Shown: positions 5,620-6,372 of the stretch, one piece after another
Position numbering within the stretch: position 1 is the first letter of the stretch
How the letters are laid out: every line of letters begins with the position of its first letter
Assembly: GCA_016784265.1 (NCBI GenBank)
Contig: JADHUZ010000080.1
Span: forward strand, 1-6,372
DNA from: Fidelibacterota bacterium
GTDB taxonomy: Bacteria; Fidelibacterota; BS150m-G59
DNA: 6,372 nucleotides
Direction of reading: 5' to 3'
Program-made: the position numbers and the translations under genes
The notes under the pieces: generated by a model
Told to the model about the DNA's origin: nothing
Database searches by the model: none
Seen by the model: only the letters and a program-made list of their open reading frames with translations

Positions 5620-6372
5620 GTGAATATTGCAGTTCTGAAGGAAGTTTTGCAGGGTGAAAGCCGCGTCGCAATGCTACCTTCCGAGATTAAGCGGTTATTA
5701 AAAAATGAAAATATCGCTGTTCTTATCGAATCAGGTGCTGGCAACGGCTCGTTTTTTCCAGATTCTGAATATGAAGCAGTCGGTGCGAAAATTGTAGAAA
5801 ATCCATACGCTGATGCAGATGTGATTCTCAAACTCAATCCACCGACTGATGAAGAAGTGGCAAAAATCAAAGATGGAACGACGCTCATTTCGTTGCTTGC
5901 GCCGTTTACAAACCATGCTTTGGTGAAATCACTCGCACAGAAAAACATCACATCGTTTTGTTTGGAATTGATTCCACGCACAACTTACGCACAATCAATG
6001 GATGTGTTGAGTTCGCAAGCAACAGTCGGTGGTTATCGTGCTGTTTTGAATGCCGCAACACACATTAGCAAATTCTTTCCAATGTTGATGACACCTGCTG
6101 GAACAATTAAACCAGCAACGGTTTTGGTGATTGGTGCAGGCGTTGCAGGATTACAGGCAATTGCAACGGCATCGCGTTTGGGTGCAAAAGTGGAAGCATT
6201 TGATGTCCGTCCAGCCGCACGCGAGCAAGTCGAATCGCTTGGTGCGAAATTTCTGTATATGGATTTGGATGAATCATCTGAAACCGACAGCGGTTATGCT
6301 ATTGAAATGGATGATGAATTTATCCGCAAGGAAATGGAACTTCTCCACGATGCCGCAAAACGCGTAGATGCG
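5620..6372 (+). CDS. pntA: NAD(P) transhydrogenase alpha subunit (N-terminal part)
   Basis: Soluble NAD(H)-binding domain I of the proton-translocating transhydrogenase, which uses the proton gradient to reduce NADP+ with NADH. 251 codons are visible before the right edge. The N-terminus NIAVLKEVLQGESRVAMLP is typical of the alanine dehydrogenase/PntA family. The RQD loop is present: R120, Q125, D128 and S131 in PRTTYAQSMDVLSSQ, followed by GGYRAV (137-142). The Rossmann motif GAGVAGLQA (172-180) and the acidic strand end FDVRPAAREQVESLGAKF (194-211, D195) bind NAD. GYAIEMDDEF (225-234) fits PntA rather than alanine dehydrogenase. The RQD loop has Y123 where I recall arginine in Rhodospirillum. 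Whether this is the short split form or the fused form with a membrane part cannot be told; pntB is expected downstream. The GTG start has a strong ribosome site. Confidence 0.95.
   Translation, partial: MNIAVLKEVLQGESRVAMLPSEIKRLLKNENIAVLIESGAGNGSFFPDSEYEAVGAKIVENPYADADVILKLNPPTDEEVAKIKDGTTLISLLAPFTNHALVKSLAQKNITSFCLELIPRTTYAQSMDVLSSQATVGGYRAVLNAATHISKFFPMLMTPAGTIKPATVLVIGAGVAGLQAIATASRLGAKVEAFDVRPAAREQVESLGAKFLYMDLDESSETDSGYAIEMDDEFIRKEMELLHDAAKRVDA

Noticed and set aside
5547..5981. 144-codon minus-strand frame opposite the start of pntA
   Set aside because: It is antisense to a clear PntA coding sequence, shows no recognisable domain, and would run into the divergent promoter region; a shadow frame.

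Overview
The window is AT-rich, densely coded bacterial chromosomal DNA. Seven leftward (minus-strand) genes occupy most of it, and one rightward gene starts at the right edge. No phage, IS, CRISPR, rRNA or tRNA signal was seen. The gene set (endonuclease-type MutL, medium-chain-type acyl-CoA dehydrogenase, DUF2231 membrane proteins, proton-pumping transhydrogenase) fits a free-living bacterium with fatty-acid or acyl-CoA oxidation. Short degenerate direct-repeat tracts between genes and one perfect match to the Bacteroidota-type -7 element hint at the FCB group, but this is a weak inference and the phylum is not settled.

Layout, following leftward transcription from right to left: a site-2-protease-like M50 peptidase (5498-4800); a 49-residue single-span membrane protein (4810-4661) that overlaps both neighbours by 11 bases; mutL (4671-2872); a possible 18-codon ORF (2872-2816) whose start overlaps the mutL stop as TGATG; a DUF2231-like four-helix membrane protein (2800-2312); an acyl-CoA dehydrogenase (2266-1133); a second DUF2231 protein with an N-terminal zinc ribbon (1132-530), whose start directly abuts the dehydrogenase stop; and the N-terminal part of a YtnP-like metallo-beta-lactamase-fold hydrolase (446 to beyond base 1). 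The overlaps and short gaps suggest one or two operons. On the right, divergent from the M50 gene, lies the first 251 codons of pntA (NAD(P) transhydrogenase alpha subunit), running off the window at 6372.

The genes do not form one obvious pathway. The clearest functional unit is the acyl-CoA dehydrogenase flanked by two related DUF2231 membrane proteins, which may be linked to membrane redox chemistry (inference). The most notable unannotated element is the 49-residue membrane ORF locked by overlapping reading frames between the M50 protease and mutL.
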